Origin: Natrinema sp. CBA1119
GTDB lineage: Archaea; Halobacteriota; Halobacteria; Halobacteriales; Natrialbaceae
Direction of reading: 5' to 3'
Length of the DNA stretch: 64,000 bases
NCBI RefSeq assembly: GCF_002572525.1
Contig: NZ_PDBS01000008.1
Span: 434,001-498,000, forward strand
Shown here: positions 44,234-53,558 of the stretch, one piece after another
How the letters are laid out: the number at the start of each line of letters is the position of its first letter
Position numbering within the stretch: the first letter of the stretch is position 1
Made by a program: the position numbers and the translations under genes
The notes under the pieces: model-generated
Told to the model about the DNA's origin: nothing
Database searches by the model: none
What the model saw: the letters and a program-made list of their open reading frames with translations, nothing else

Positions 44234-45619
44234 CTACGCTACCGGGTCAACGATGCGTTCGAGGGGAAACAACTGCAGATCGTCGCGGTTAGCTGCCGCG
44301 TCACGAACAGATTGCGTGAATCCGTTCCGCGCGAACATCGCATACTCGTGCTCTACCTCGCCACCATCAGGCGACCATCGAATCTCATCTGTGTGGTCTT
44401 CAAGCGAAGCAAGCGCACTGTAATCGAGTGGCGCGGACGTGAACTTGCACTCACCCGTTACCATCGTCCTATCTGCATCGAACCCAACCACATCCACCTC
44501 GTACTCATTGTACCACCAGCGGCCGATATCGGTGAACATCAGATCGGAATAGAGATCAGGGAGGATGTCCCGACAGCGATTTTCAAACTCCTGGCTTACG
44601 AAGTCCGCCAGTTCCGGTTCGATGACCGTCTTGTAGGCATCGGTACCCAACCGCTCGTAGCGGTCTTCATTCCCATAGACGAACCGAAACCAAAACTTGA
44701 ACAACGGATCGAGAATCCGATACCGCCCTCGGCGTGACTTCGTCTTGTCCTCCGTCACCGGGACTTCGCGTTCAACTAGTCGCAACCGCTCCAGTTTCTG
44801 CGTGTACGTCGAAATCTGTTTGCCATCGATCCCGACTGTTTGTGCGATCTCGTTTGACGTGGTGTTCCCGGCGGCAATCGCTTTCAGGATGGCAAAGTAT
44901 CGATTCGGCTCCGTCAACTCAGTTCGGAGCACGTATTCTGGTTCGTCATGCAGAAATCCCTGCCGTGACAGCAGCGACTGCTGGATGACTGTCCCGAGGT
45001 CACCATCTAGATCGATACCGTCCAAATAGTATGGCGTCCCGCCAAACACACCCCACGCGAACAGCAGTTGTTCGGGGGTATAGTTCTCGGGAAAGAACGT
45101 CCGTACGGCAGCAAAGTCAAGTTGGCGAAGATCGATCTTCTCGGTGAATCGACCATACAACGGACTGTTCCCGAGGAGTGTCGCCTCCTCTATCATACTG
45201 ATCGAGGATCCAACAAGTACGAGCGTCACACCCGTGTCACGCAACTCCTGATCCCAGAGTCGTTGGATAACCGACGGGAGGCTCTCGTCGGCGTCAATTA
45301 GATAAGGGAATTCGTCCAGCACGATGACTGCATCCTGATCAGCAAGATACCCGAGTAGTGATTCCCATTCGCTCTCGATCCGATCGATCCCCGGAAGCGA
45401 CTCAGCCGCTACGTCCACGAACGCGTCCAGTTGGATCTGTCGGGTTGTTTCAGTTGCCTGGTACAGAACGGCGTCATCGCGGTTTGTTAGTGACTCTCGG
45501 ACGAGTTCAGTCTTCCCGAGACGGCGACGTCCAAAAATCACAACCATATCAGCGTCATCCGACTCATAGCAATCTCGAAGCCGACTGAGTTCATCCTCCC
45601 GATCCACGAATCGATCCAT
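44234..45619 (-). CDS. Archaeal ATPase (AAA, PF01637 type) with DUF234-like nuclease domain
   Basis: Start set at 45619 (MDRFVDREDELSRL), the typical family start. The 461-residue protein has Walker A FGRRRLGKTELV, Walker B AVIVLDEFPYL, an Arg-sensor-like region (VLVGSSISMIEEATLLGNSP), a winged-helix (TSNEIAQTVGIDGKQISTYT) and a C-terminal DUF234 domain with DPLFKFWFRFVY and VDVVGFDADRTMVTGECKF, which holds a possible nuclease-like D..E-x-K. These ATPases are widespread in archaea and of unclear role. The gene is complete amid IS remains. Confidence 0.85.
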   Translation of the reverse strand: MDRFVDREDELSRLRDCYESDDADMVVIFGRRRLGKTELVRESLTNRDDAVLYQATETTRQIQLDAFVDVAAESLPGIDRIESEWESLLGYLADQDAVIVLDEFPYLIDADESLPSVIQRLWDQELRDTGVTLVLVGSSISMIEEATLLGNSPLYGRFTEKIDLRQLDFAAVRTFFPENYTPEQLLFAWGVFGGTPYYLDGIDLDGDLGTVIQQSLLSRQGFLHDEPEYVLRTELTEPNRYFAILKAIAAGNTTSNEIAQTVGIDGKQISTYTQKLERLRLVEREVPVTEDKTKSRRGRYRILDPLFKFWFRFVYGNEDRYERLGTDAYKTVIEPELADFVSQEFENRCRDILPDLYSDLMFTDIGRWWYNEYEVDVVGFDADRTMVTGECKFTSAPLDYSALASLEDHTDEIRWSPDGGEVEHEYAMFARNGFTQSVRDAAANRDDLQLFPLERIVDPVA

Positions 45620-45655
45620 ATCATCTAACCGGCGTCCAGCCAAATAAGACTCTCG

Positions 45656-45716
45656 AATAGACTAATCATGAATAGGCTAATCGAGAATAGGCTAATTGAA
45701 GATGGACTAACCGAAG
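45656..45716. repeat. Four degenerate ~15-bp tandem repeats upstream of the ATPase gene
   Basis: Units AATAGACTAATCATG, AATAGGCTAATCGAG, AATAGGCTAATTGAAG and ATGGACTAACCGAAG follow each other without gaps. They lie 37-97 bases before the ATPase start. Spacing of about 1.5 helical turns suits co-operative protein binding. Confidence 0.6.
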
Positions 45717-46120
45717 CTTGTTCTCCAGACAGAATACGGTGACAGAGGAAACAGCCCTCTATCGTCGCTGGCGACTGTGAGGACGACCGATATCTCGGTA
45801 CCGACCGACAAGCGGCCGAGGACTACGACGTGTTTGAGGACGAGCGAACTTTGGATGAAAAAGTGGTATCCTATTGGAGCTCAGTCTGCGGAACCGCGAG
45901 AACCGTCAGCGATCACTCTGTCGTCGACACACGGGATAGACCTCACCGCCGCGCCGTGCCGGTGAATGCGGCGTCCGGATCAACACGGACTGAGCCCACT
46001 GGGGGTCCACTCGCGCGAGCACGAACAGGCGTCGAGTCGAGCACCTCCTTGCACGGTCATGACAGAGACTACTTCTCAGCACCGCCAAATGGCATCAAAA
46101 AGGCAATTGACAGCTGCTGC
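45717..46120. other. Stretch without a supported gene
   Basis: A plus-strand reading DDRYLGTDRQAAEDYDVFED runs on into DERTLDEKVVSYW (about 45780-45880) is protein-like but has no start, and the frame then loses character. No repeat or IS end seen. Confidence 0.3.
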
Positions 46121-46427
46121 CTATCTCTCTTCCGCGAGGTAATTGCGGATGCGCCGCCCCTGGGGATAGGTGAACGTGACCATTCCGTAGAGGACCGATG
46201 GGGTCGAGAGCAGTTCCGTCGAGGCGAACTGCTGCATCCGCGAGTCCTCAAGGAAATCGATACGATCGATCTCGGCCTCATAAAGTTCGCTGACGAACGG
46301 GATCGGGAACTCAAGGAGTTCGCTAATCTGGGCGCGCCCGCCGGATGGCTCTGGGATCTGCTTTTTAGCGTGGATTTTTGGAGGATTGGTGAGCGGCGCG
46401 AGCGAACCGACGAGAAAAAGGTACTTC
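46121..46427 (-). pseudogene. C-terminal part of an unrecognised protein
   Basis: On the minus strand the frame (…LVGSLAPLTNPPKIHAKKQ, then ISELLEFPIPFVSELYEAEI and LLSTPSVLYGMVTFTYPQGR, ending RNYLAEER) is open for about 100 codons before a stop at 46121 but has no ATG or clear GTG. It looks like the tail of a longer gene whose front was lost upstream. The overlapping plus-strand frame lacks coding features. Confidence 0.4.
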
Positions 46428-46578
46428 TACGTCAGCACAGAGCCCTTACTCGGTCACGGACTCTCAATTAGAAGGGCGGAAACACAAGTCAAACGTCAGA
46501 CACCACTGAGATGCGGTACCTTTAGGTTATCAATCCGACAATATTCGGTTCAACAGCTCCGTACGGAATTTTCCACAT

Positions 46579-47502
46579 ATGCCCCCTACGATCGTCCTCA
46601 TTGTGATCGCTGTCCTCGTTGGGATTGCACTCGTCTATGGGTATCGGACGCTCACCGCGCTGCTGGTTCTGCGATCGCTATCGTCGGGTGACGTAGATAG
46701 GTCACCAGCGATCGTTGATGGAGAGCCGATCGCGCTCACTGGCGAACTCGTGGTCGAAGAGCCAGTCAAGTCGGGCGACGCAGCCGTCGAAGACACAGAC
46801 CGATCCGTCGGCGCGTATCTCTGGCGAGCCCGGCATCCAGACAACACCAACAGCGACCTCACGATCGACGAGTGGGGATGGGAGCGCCAACACTGGCACA
46901 CGTTCGCCTCCGGTATCGAGTGGGGTCGGTTCGGCGTCGCTGCTGACGGACAGACGGTTTACATCGACCCATCGTGGCTTCAGGAAACGACTGGAAGCGA
47001 ACCACTGGAGGACCTCACCATCGGCGGCATCACGAATACCGAACGGTTCTCAACCTACCTTTGGGACCGATGGTATACCTACCTTCGGGACCACACAGAA
47101 CACCGCTCTCTCCGCCGGTTCGTTGGCCACGTACAGCGGCACAACGACGACGTAGATCTGGATCGCTATCTGCTGGAAGCGCGTCCACTGCTTGAGGGAA
47201 CGTCAGTGAGTATCAGCGGAGAACTACACGTTTATCAGGGCGAACCAGTCCTTCGCGGAACCGACGACATACCAATTCTTCTCTCCGACGAGGGTTTCGA
47301 TGGGCACCGACGCTGGCTCCGGCAGCAAGCCCTCCGAAAAGGGGTCGTTGCCGTGGGGGTGCTGGCCGTCGCTATCAGCTTGTGGTTCGAATTCTACGTT
47401 CCACTTGCTGTGCTGATCGTCGGCTACCTCATCTACGTCGGGTACCACTTTATCAAAGACGTTAACATCTTCCTGGAATTTCTGGAACGGTTGCGGAACT
47501 GA
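46579..47502 (+). CDS. Membrane-anchored haloarchaeal protein
   Basis: The 307-residue product has an N-terminal TM helix (IVLIVIAVLVGIALVYGY), a large soluble middle and a C-terminal pair of hydrophobic segments (GVVAVGVLAVAISLWFEFYV and PLAVLIVGYLIYVGY). The middle opens with a beta-rich part (GEPIALTGELVVEEPVKSGD...AYLWRARHP) that recalls the Mulan/GIDE-type domain fold; this is a weak resemblance. Complete gene of unknown function. Confidence 0.6.
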   Translation: MPPTIVLIVIAVLVGIALVYGYRTLTALLVLRSLSSGDVDRSPAIVDGEPIALTGELVVEEPVKSGDAAVEDTDRSVGAYLWRARHPDNTNSDLTIDEWGWERQHWHTFASGIEWGRFGVAADGQTVYIDPSWLQETTGSEPLEDLTIGGITNTERFSTYLWDRWYTYLRDHTEHRSLRRFVGHVQRHNDDVDLDRYLLEARPLLEGTSVSISGELHVYQGEPVLRGTDDIPILLSDEGFDGHRRWLRQQALRKGVVAVGVLAVAISLWFEFYVPLAVLIVGYLIYVGYHFIKDVNIFLEFLERLRN

Positions 47503-47586
47503 CCACGTAAACTACCCCCACCCTACTCCCTCGGTGCATACGCGGCTCAGTCTTGAGGGCGGAGCTTTGATGTGGACTCCCGGCAA

Positions 47587-47970
47587 TCAGTCTCCGACAA
47601 CAGGCCGGTGACTCTTGCCATTCAACGTCCCACCATTTATACGCACGTCTACTGGTGTCGAAGGAAATCGGAGATTTCCTGACCATTGGAAAACTTCGTT
47701 TTCCAAGACGACTCTGCTCCCCGACGTGAGCGAGGAACGGAATCTGTGGTGTCGTTTCCGGGCGTATCGAAGCCCGATATTCTTCGCTGCATTGACTTCG
47801 TAGCTGCACTTTTGGCAATGGAAGTGTTGATACGAGCCCAAACAGTATCGCCCACTTCGTGAGTTCGGCGGCTGGGGAATCCGCTAGACACCCGGGAAGC
47901 TCGCATACAACGCCAGTGGCAATCAAGGGGTTTTGATCGAACGGACGAATGGACGGACAGTACTCGTCGG
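47587..47970 (-). pseudogene. tnpB: TnpB C-terminal relic with embedded double hairpin
   Basis: On the minus strand HFHCQKCSYEVNAAKNIGLR is the TnpB zinc ribbon and final catalytic stretch, and VDVRINGGTLNGKSH the usual tail. Between them two hairpins are inserted: 47686-47706 (TTGGAAAACG...TTTTCCAA) and 47663-47679 (GGAAATC...GATTTCC), joined by TGGTCA. This follows the hairpin-linker-hairpin order of the other TnpB ends. The N-terminal two thirds are missing. Confidence 0.65.
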
Positions 47971-48022
47971 ATCACAATACCCTGAAAAGTTCGTTCGGGC
48001 TATTGATGAGGCAGCACAGTAG
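47890..48022 (+). pseudogene. C-terminal fragment of a PH-domain-like membrane protein
   Basis: The frame LAYNASGNQGVLIERTNGRT, then VLVGSQYPEKFVRAIDEAAQ, ends at TAG 48020-48022. It matches the end of bacterial PH-like proteins (DUF with GxxxGSqxPexfvxaI). The front is replaced by the TnpB relic. Confidence 0.45.
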
Positions 48023-48097
48023 CAGTCCCGGATTTGCGTTTTGACCGTAACGAGAGTGAGGACAAAACGTTGTTCGAGGTGAATGTTGAGTAGTTCT

Positions 48098-48125
48098 CTG
48101 GGTCTTGTTTAGACGCCTCGCAGCG
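48098..48125. mobile_element. Solo IS5 end
   Basis: TGGGTCTTGTTTAGACGCCTC resembles the terminal repeats of IS5 copies A and B (GGGCCTTGTTTAGATGC, GGCCGTGTTTAGACGCC). No transposase adjoins it. Confidence 0.45.
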
Positions 48126-48139
48126 ATCGTCAAGTTGAT

Positions 48140-49282
48140 TCAGTCGAACCGATTGAGTTGAAACTTCTCGATAGGGTGATCAGTCTCGCCATCGACAGCG
48201 AGGTCGGCTAGAATCGACCCGATGACGCTCGAAAACTTGAAGCCGTGCCCGGAGAACCCCGCACCAACGGCCACCTGCGGATGCTCCGGAAGCGTATCGA
48301 TGATGAAGTGTTCGTCGGGCGAGTTCGTGAACATACAGGTAGCCAGCCCCATCGTCGAACCGGCGGCCTCAGGGAAGTAGGACTCGGTGAACTCTCGAAG
48401 GAGCCGCTCGTCATCTGGCTCCGGTTCCTGATTCCAGTCGTCGGGGTCGATCTGTTCGTCCCTGTGGTGATATCTGCCGAGCTTAAATCCGGGAACTCTG
48501 TAGACGGGGAGACCGTAGAATCGACCTTCGGGCACGCTGAGATTCCAGACTGGGAACGAACCCGGCTGGAATAGTTCCGGTCTCTCCGGCTGAAACCATG
48601 CCAGAACCTGGCGCTCGGGTTGGGCGAGCCCCTGGAGTGCATCAGTGAGCTTCTGGTTCCAAGCGCCTGCGGCAAGTACGAGTGCGTCTGCCTGATAGGT
48701 ACCGTGAACCGTCTCAACCGTGACGCCACCCGCTGCCGTCTCTTCCCAGTTTTCGACGGGTTCGCGGGCGCGAACCGTCGCACCTGCTTCTTGTGCAGCT
48801 TCGACGTGTCCGACGATGGCTTCTTCGGGGACGATGAACCCGCCGTCGGGTTGATACACGGCCCGGTAGTCCTCAGGGAGTTGGTATCCCGGGAACCGTT
48901 CTGCGAGTTCGGCTCCGTCGAGTATTTCGTACGGGATGTCATGCTCCTCGCAGGACGACTTCGACCCAGCGAACACCGGATCATCTGGTGGTCCAGCGTC
49001 GATGGAACCGGTGCGATGGATGATATCTCGCTCAGTCTCGTCAGCGAGTTGGTCCCACAGATCATATGCGCGCTCGATGAGCGGGACGTACGATGGGTCC
49101 TCGTAGTAGGCTCGCCTGATGAGCCGGGTATATCCGTGAGAGGACCCCTTCGTGTGGGGGATATCGTACCGCTCGAGGCCGAGGACATCTAGCCCTCGAT
49201 GCGCGAGATGATAGGTAGTCGCGCTCCCCATACCACCGACTCCGACGACGATAATATCGTGTTCTGAGTCAATAGATGGCAT
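48140..49282 (-). CDS. solA: Sarcosine oxidase / N-methyltryptophan oxidase family flavoenzyme
   Basis: The 380-residue FAD enzyme has the dinucleotide motif IIVVGVGGMGSATTYHLAHR, KGSSHGYTRLIRRAYYEDP typical of monomeric sarcosine oxidase, and TCMFTNSPDEHFIIDTLPEH, in which Cys316 matches the Cys that carries FAD covalently in MSOX (Cys315). It ends GHGFKFSSVIGSILADLAVD. It would oxidise an N-methyl amino acid with release of formaldehyde and peroxide. Exact substrate unknown. The gene is complete and alone. Confidence 0.85.
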   Translation of the reverse strand: MPSIDSEHDIIVVGVGGMGSATTYHLAHRGLDVLGLERYDIPHTKGSSHGYTRLIRRAYYEDPSYVPLIERAYDLWDQLADETERDIIHRTGSIDAGPPDDPVFAGSKSSCEEHDIPYEILDGAELAERFPGYQLPEDYRAVYQPDGGFIVPEEAIVGHVEAAQEAGATVRAREPVENWEETAAGGVTVETVHGTYQADALVLAAGAWNQKLTDALQGLAQPERQVLAWFQPERPELFQPGSFPVWNLSVPEGRFYGLPVYRVPGFKLGRYHHRDEQIDPDDWNQEPEPDDERLLREFTESYFPEAAGSTMGLATCMFTNSPDEHFIIDTLPEHPQVAVGAGFSGHGFKFSSVIGSILADLAVDGETDHPIEKFQLNRFD

Positions 49283-49859
49283 GTTCTCCCTTCGGACGAT
49301 CTGTTCTTAATGGTTCGGAAGTGAACAGAGAGCCGATGAATGTCCGAAATGGGCCCTTACGTACGGATATCTATATATGAAACTGGAACCAAGCCAATCC
49401 GGAATCAACTACCAACTTCATGTACATGAAAGAGAACTTTCGCGACGGGTAACCGTCCTAACTGGATTTTGACACTAACGAGACGGTTGTGCTAAATATA
49501 GTCTCTGTATTCAGCAGGCTATTTTTAATATATTATATAGTTAGATACCTGCTCCGCTACCGCCTTCGTCTGTACTTACCACGAGTGCTACGTCCGAGCG
49601 TCTGAGCAGGGTTGGACAGACGATCTCGAGTCAACAATACGTACAGGGAAGGACGCACGCTCAGTAAAGTAGAATAACGTACGACCATTCTATTGACCGA
49701 TTTCTACCGTGTGATCGTGGCTGAGGGATCTCATCATCTATCCACTTGGAAATGCTGAGGAGACGCCTCGACATTTTGGGGCTCATTCACAACTCTATGT
49801 CAACCCAACCACTTTTTGTATGATACCTGTGATTGTCTCGGCGTGAGGAGTGATACTGT
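49283..49859. other. Gene-free stretch
   Basis: About 575 bases. It is AT-rich around 49510-49550 (TATTTTTAATATATTATATAG), which could be part of a promoter or a decayed end. No gene or repeat recognised. Confidence 0.4.
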
Positions 49860-50459
49860 ATGTCACTGACCGGGGCACAACGACCAGCGAATCGACGCGA
49901 ACGGTACCGCTTGATGGCTGATGCCGCTACTCGACCGTTTGCGGTCGGTTCCGTCACCGTTCCCTTGGTACTCCCCGTTTTGGGCTATCTCTCCGCTGAT
50001 GTCCGAATTATGTTTACCGTCCACCTCTTCCTTGGTGCGTTCTGGTTCGGTACTGCGGTGCTCGGCGCAGTCGTCCTCGGCCCTGTAATGGGGAGTCTCT
50101 CTGAGGACGCGAATGCCGAGTTCGCCGAAGGATTCGTCCCGAAGATGAACCTTCTTATGGAACCAGTTTCAGTCGGCGTTATCGGCTCTGGAATCGGCCT
50201 TGCCAGCATGATGGGACTCTGGGCATCCCCGACACCGTCACTGTGGGCGGCGCTTGCCCTCGCTATCGCGCTGCTCGTCCTTGGATTTGGCCCACTTCAC
50301 CAATTTACAGCCGGTATGTTCGACGAAATTGACGCCGAAGAGACCGACCACGAGCGACTCTCCTCTTTAAATAAGAAGTACGGCATGCTGAGTCTAGTTG
50401 AGCTCCTCCTCATGGTCGCCATTGTCGCTACCATGTCTGGCCTTCGCTGGGGCTTGTGA
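49860..50459 (+). CDS. Membrane protein with four to five TM segments
   Basis: The 199-residue product has hydrophobic blocks FAVGSVTVPLVLPVLGYLSA, IMFTVHLFLGAFWFGTAVLG, VGVIGSGIGLASMMGLW, LALAIALLVLGF and LSLVELLLMVAIVATMSGL. HLFLGAFWFGT recalls CopD/DUF2269 proteins. A later start at 49915 (MADAATRPFAVG) is possible. Function unknown; it is followed at once by a MITE. Confidence 0.65.
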   Translation: MSLTGAQRPANRRERYRLMADAATRPFAVGSVTVPLVLPVLGYLSADVRIMFTVHLFLGAFWFGTAVLGAVVLGPVMGSLSEDANAEFAEGFVPKMNLLMEPVSVGVIGSGIGLASMMGLWASPTPSLWAALALAIALLVLGFGPLHQFTAGMFDEIDAEETDHERLSSLNKKYGMLSLVELLLMVAIVATMSGLRWGL

Positions 50460-50485
50460 ATTACCCTACCCTACTCGCTCACAGC

Positions 50486-50569
50486 TATAGTAGCCACTGC
50501 AAGTCAATGCACACCTGATTGCACGACAGCTGTGCGATCAGTGTGTAAATAGTTGCAGTTGTTACTATA
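50486..50569. mobile_element. 84-bp palindromic MITE, copy 2
   Basis: TATAGTAGCCACTGCAAGTC at the left pairs with the inverse of the right end (TATAGTAACAACTGCAACTA). Overall about 85% identical to copy 1 at 29521, same length, TA at each edge. Confidence 0.8.
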
Positions 50570-50614
50570 ACAGTATATTGGGGTGCGGGCCGCTTGAAAA
50601 GTCGATTGAAATCG

Positions 50615-50810
50615 TCGGTTGTCGCATTCATCCCCCGGGTACAGTGACCCGGGGAATTCTGCTTGTACCGTGTAAGCGTGGGTGCGGGAACATTTGACTC
50701 GTTCTTGGAGAAGGTCACTACTGACCGTTATGGACCGTGCCATTCCGAGTGAGAGCGTCTCCATTCCTCGATTAGGATCGCTGCTCCGTCGCTGAGAGGC
50801 GCCCAACGGT
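50615..50810 (-). mobile_element. Relic of a TnpB-element right end
   Basis: On the minus strand GCAGAATTCCCCGGGTCAC followed by TGTACCCGGGGGATGAATG matches the terminal hairpin-GGATG end of the element at 125-165. The preceding 150 bases may be the decayed tnpB tail, but no zinc ribbon remains. Confidence 0.45.
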
Positions 50811-50839
50811 ATATGTGGGTGGCTCAGAATGGGTGTGGT

Positions 50840-51634
50840 ATGGGAACGTATGACTGTCTCGAGTACGCTATAGACGAGGGCGTGGCCCGAATCGCACTGG
50901 ATCGACCCGAGGCCCTCAACGCATTGAATCCGCCGTTACTGCGCGAACTTGAGGACGGGATCGAACGCGCTGAGGGCGCCGATGAGGTTCGAGTCGTCGT
51001 CCTGAGCGGCAACGGTCGAGCCTTTTCGTCGGGCTACGACATCAGCGAGGCCGAGACCGACAAATCGACCGACGACCACATCCTCGACCAGCGGACTCAC
51101 CTCGAGGCGATCTTTTCGTCGCGGCTTCCAGTCATCGCGGCGGTCGACGGGCCCGCAGTCGCCGGTGGGTGCAACCTCGCAATCTGTTGTGATCTTACCT
51201 TCGCGACGGCGCCCTCCGAATTCGGCTATCCAGACATGCACTTCGGCGAACCCCCGCCGAAGTTCGTGTTACCGTTCGTAACGAACTCCCTGAAAGACGC
51301 CCGGGAACTGCTCTATTCGGGGAAGACCGTCGACGCAGCGACCGCCGCCGAGATGGGACTCGTCAATCGAGTCGTCCCCGAGGGCGAACTGGACGCAACC
51401 GTCGAGACGGAAGTGGCTGCGATCAAAAAGACCCCGAGTACGGCCGTTGCGATCGCGAAAGACATGCTCAACGATGTACAGGAGACCCAGGGATTCAGAC
51501 GATACGGCCGCGTCGACGAGTACGTGGGCGCCCTCACCATGGAATCTTCGTCGCCGGAACGGTTTCGCGAAATCCGAGACGAGGAGGGGTTGCAGGCCGC
51601 CCTCGAGTGGATGCACGAAACCGACAAAGCCTGA
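50840..51634 (+). CDS. Enoyl-CoA hydratase/isomerase
   Basis: Start at 50840 (MGTYDCLEYAIDEGVARIAL). The 264-residue crotonase has RPEALNALNPPLLRELEDG, GNGRAFSSGYDISE (oxyanion hole), DGPAVAGGCNLAICCDLTFA and PDMHFGEPPPKFVLPF where the first catalytic Glu would be GEPP. It is a distinct member from the one at 28643. No other acyl-CoA genes adjoin it, so its pathway is open; it could serve the 27-40 kb cluster in trans. Confidence 0.85.
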   Translation: MGTYDCLEYAIDEGVARIALDRPEALNALNPPLLRELEDGIERAEGADEVRVVVLSGNGRAFSSGYDISEAETDKSTDDHILDQRTHLEAIFSSRLPVIAAVDGPAVAGGCNLAICCDLTFATAPSEFGYPDMHFGEPPPKFVLPFVTNSLKDARELLYSGKTVDAATAAEMGLVNRVVPEGELDATVETEVAAIKKTPSTAVAIAKDMLNDVQETQGFRRYGRVDEYVGALTMESSSPERFREIRDEEGLQAALEWMHETDKA

Positions 51635-51922
51635 GCAAAGGGTCCGCTCATCTCTCAGTATTCTTCTAAACCCGAGTCATAGCTCTCGCTGAGCAGGTCT
51701 GTGGGCATCCTCACTAATTTACTCAACGACCTACTCGTTTCTCAAACTGGCTCTACTCGACAGTGCCCTCCAACTCTATCGGTAGCTGGTCGATAGACGG
51801 CGACCCACGGCGTGACATCATCTCCCTGTACTGACCGTTGATGGGGGCAATCCTACCACCACCGGAGGGTTTCAACAGAGCCAGATTACCACGTATGGCT
51901 ACAACAGGGACTACCGTTCGAA
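51635..51922. other. Gene-free stretch
   Basis: Roughly 290 bases between convergent genes; nothing recognised apart from ordinary sequence. Confidence 0.4.
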
Positions 51923-52216
51923 TTATTCGTCTGCCGATACTGCTTCGCCGTCTTCCATCTGCCATTCGAGTTCGACTTCGAACTCGGCCTCGTCGTCGGT
52001 GGTCTCGTACTCGACTTCCAGTTCGAAGCGCTCTGGTACCGCCACCGTGAAGCCGTTCTCTCCTTCAATGTCTATCGTCCCGTTCTCGACACCGGCAGCG
52101 ACTTCTCGTAGAATCTCCGCGCCGTCTGCCCGATCCATCACTCGCTCCCCTTCGCGTTCCGTCTCATCATCTGCCAATTCCGCTTCAGTCTCGGCTTCTT
52201 GTTCGTCGTCCGCCAT
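51923..52216 (-). CDS. Amphi-Trp domain protein
   Basis: Start at 52216 (MADDEQEAETEAELADDETE). After an acidic lead the 97-residue protein has ILREVAAGVENGTIDIEGEN and VAVPERFELEVEYETTDDEA, then FEVELEWQ, the amphi-Trp pattern of alternating residues ending in a Glu-x-x-x-Trp. These small haloarchaeal proteins have unknown function and are usually single genes. Confidence 0.75.
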   Translation of the reverse strand: MADDEQEAETEAELADDETEREGERVMDRADGAEILREVAAGVENGTIDIEGENGFTVAVPERFELEVEYETTDDEAEFEVELEWQMEDGEAVSADE

Positions 52217-52344
52217 ACCGATCCTACGACGGCTACAAATAAAATATACTGGGCTACACTTCAGACTGAGTTGATCGGCGGTCGCACCGCGTCTATCGAG
52301 ACGCGACCGGGGAGATCCGTTGCAAGACTGAACGCGAGTTCCAT

Positions 52345-52525
52345 TACCATCTCTGAATAGTTCTGTGACGGTTCCACCGATAACGAACCCGCTCAGCATA
52401 TCGAGGCTTCCGAACACGTTGAAGCCACCCATCGCAGCGCCCCGTTCTGTCGCTGGCACGATGTCGGTGACGAGAGGCATCGTCGTCGGATACGGTACTC
52501 CAGCAAGAACTTTGACCCAGATCCC
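52345..52525 (-). pseudogene. MFS transporter fragment
   Basis: On the minus strand IWVKVLAGVPYPTTMPLVTD, VPATERGAAMGGFNVFGSLD and LSGFVIGGTVTEL read like the middle of a major facilitator protein (the TDIVPATERGAAMG loop between helices). About 60 residues remain and coding is lost on both sides. Confidence 0.5.
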
Positions 52526-52570
52526 GCTCTAGGTTAGAAAACGCATGACGCTCAAGGAGTCGCGGGGAAT

Positions 52571-52635
52571 AGAACGGACGCGGGTGGAAGGCGTCTATGG
52601 CGTTGGGGAGTAGATGGCCGATACTGTGTTCTAGC
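52571..52635 (+). pseudogene. Helix-hairpin-helix module relic 1
   Basis: ERTRVEGVYGVGE, a TAG, then MADTVF: the second half of the HhH module found intact at 59072. Strongly decayed. Confidence 0.4.
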
Positions 52636-52790
52636 GAATTCAGTAGTTCTCCCACATCGTATAGAGTGCTGAAAATATAAGGAAATAATACATTCAAGTG
52701 GAAGAGTATTTCAGTCCGTCATTTGTCGCCATGACTGTGGCTGACAAACACTCACTGTCAGACGGAAATGGGGAAAGCGAATCGCAAACA

Positions 52791-53516
52791 ATGCTTAACT
52801 CGAATCGCCGCCGATTCCTTGCTGCACTCGGTGTCGGTGGCATGGCGGCAACCGCCGGATGTGCTGGCTCGGGTGGCAATGGCGACGATGGGAACGGAAA
52901 CGGCAACGGAAATGGAAACGGAACTGGGGACAATTCAGAGATGACTATTAACGCACGCTTTGGAGCGACGGTAACTGCCGACGAATCAGCATCGATTGAC
53001 GCCGACCACACTGTTGATCTGCTGCTCCAACCACGGGAGAGCGCCCCGATGCCAGAGTTCTATTTCAAACCGACGGGGCTGTACATCGAACCTGGCGACA
53101 CGGTCAAGTTTAACATGTCGACACCACATCACAACGTCAACGCCTATCACCCAGCATTCGGGTACAACCAGCGGGTTCCTGACGAGACGCCTGCCTACTC
53201 GTCGCCGATTCTGTCAGGCGGCGATGCGTGGTACTACACATTCGAGCAAGAGGGCGTCCACGATATCATGTGTGCGCCACATGAACTGTTCGGAATGGTT
53301 GGCCGGATCGTTGTCGGATCGGCGAGTGGTCCTGGTGCAAATCCCGTCGGCGAGGCACCCGGGAACGAACAGTCACGTCCACCGGAGTACACCGCCGGTT
53401 CCGTGCTTGGCGATCCCGCGCTCGAGGCGGAGGCGGTTGTCGAAGCAGAGACTGTCGCCTGGAGCGATATTGCCGCCGAAAACAAACAGCCGATGCTAAG
53501 GCCGGTCGAGGAATAG
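52791..53516 (+). CDS. Halocyanin-like blue copper lipoprotein (Tat-exported)
   Basis: Start at 52791 (MLNSNRRRFLAALGVGGMAA) gives a normal Tat signal followed by a lipobox TAGC; an upstream ATG at 52731 would add 20 residues. After a Gly/Asn-rich linker the cupredoxin domain has the copper ligands His in TPHHNVNAYH, and Cys-His-Met in CAPHELFGM near residues 192-200. It is probably lipid-anchored outside the cell and carries electrons or copper. The length is typical of haloarchaeal plastocyanin-domain proteins with a long C-terminal tail. Confidence 0.85.
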   Translation: MLNSNRRRFLAALGVGGMAATAGCAGSGGNGDDGNGNGNGNGNGTGDNSEMTINARFGATVTADESASIDADHTVDLLLQPRESAPMPEFYFKPTGLYIEPGDTVKFNMSTPHHNVNAYHPAFGYNQRVPDETPAYSSPILSGGDAWYYTFEQEGVHDIMCAPHELFGMVGRIVVGSASGPGANPVGEAPGNEQSRPPEYTAGSVLGDPALEAEAVVEAETVAWSDIAAENKQPMLRPVEE

Positions 53517-53558
53517 AGCTACTGATAATACGATCCATTTCTTTCACAGGTAGTTTGA

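Noticed and set aside
45830-46471. 213-codon plus-strand frame
   Set aside because: No domain features; the minus strand at 46121-46427 looks more like protein. Kept only as a region without a supported gene.
47462-47926. 154-codon minus-strand frame
   Set aside because: It overlaps the TnpB relic in another frame; only the frame with the zinc ribbon has family features.
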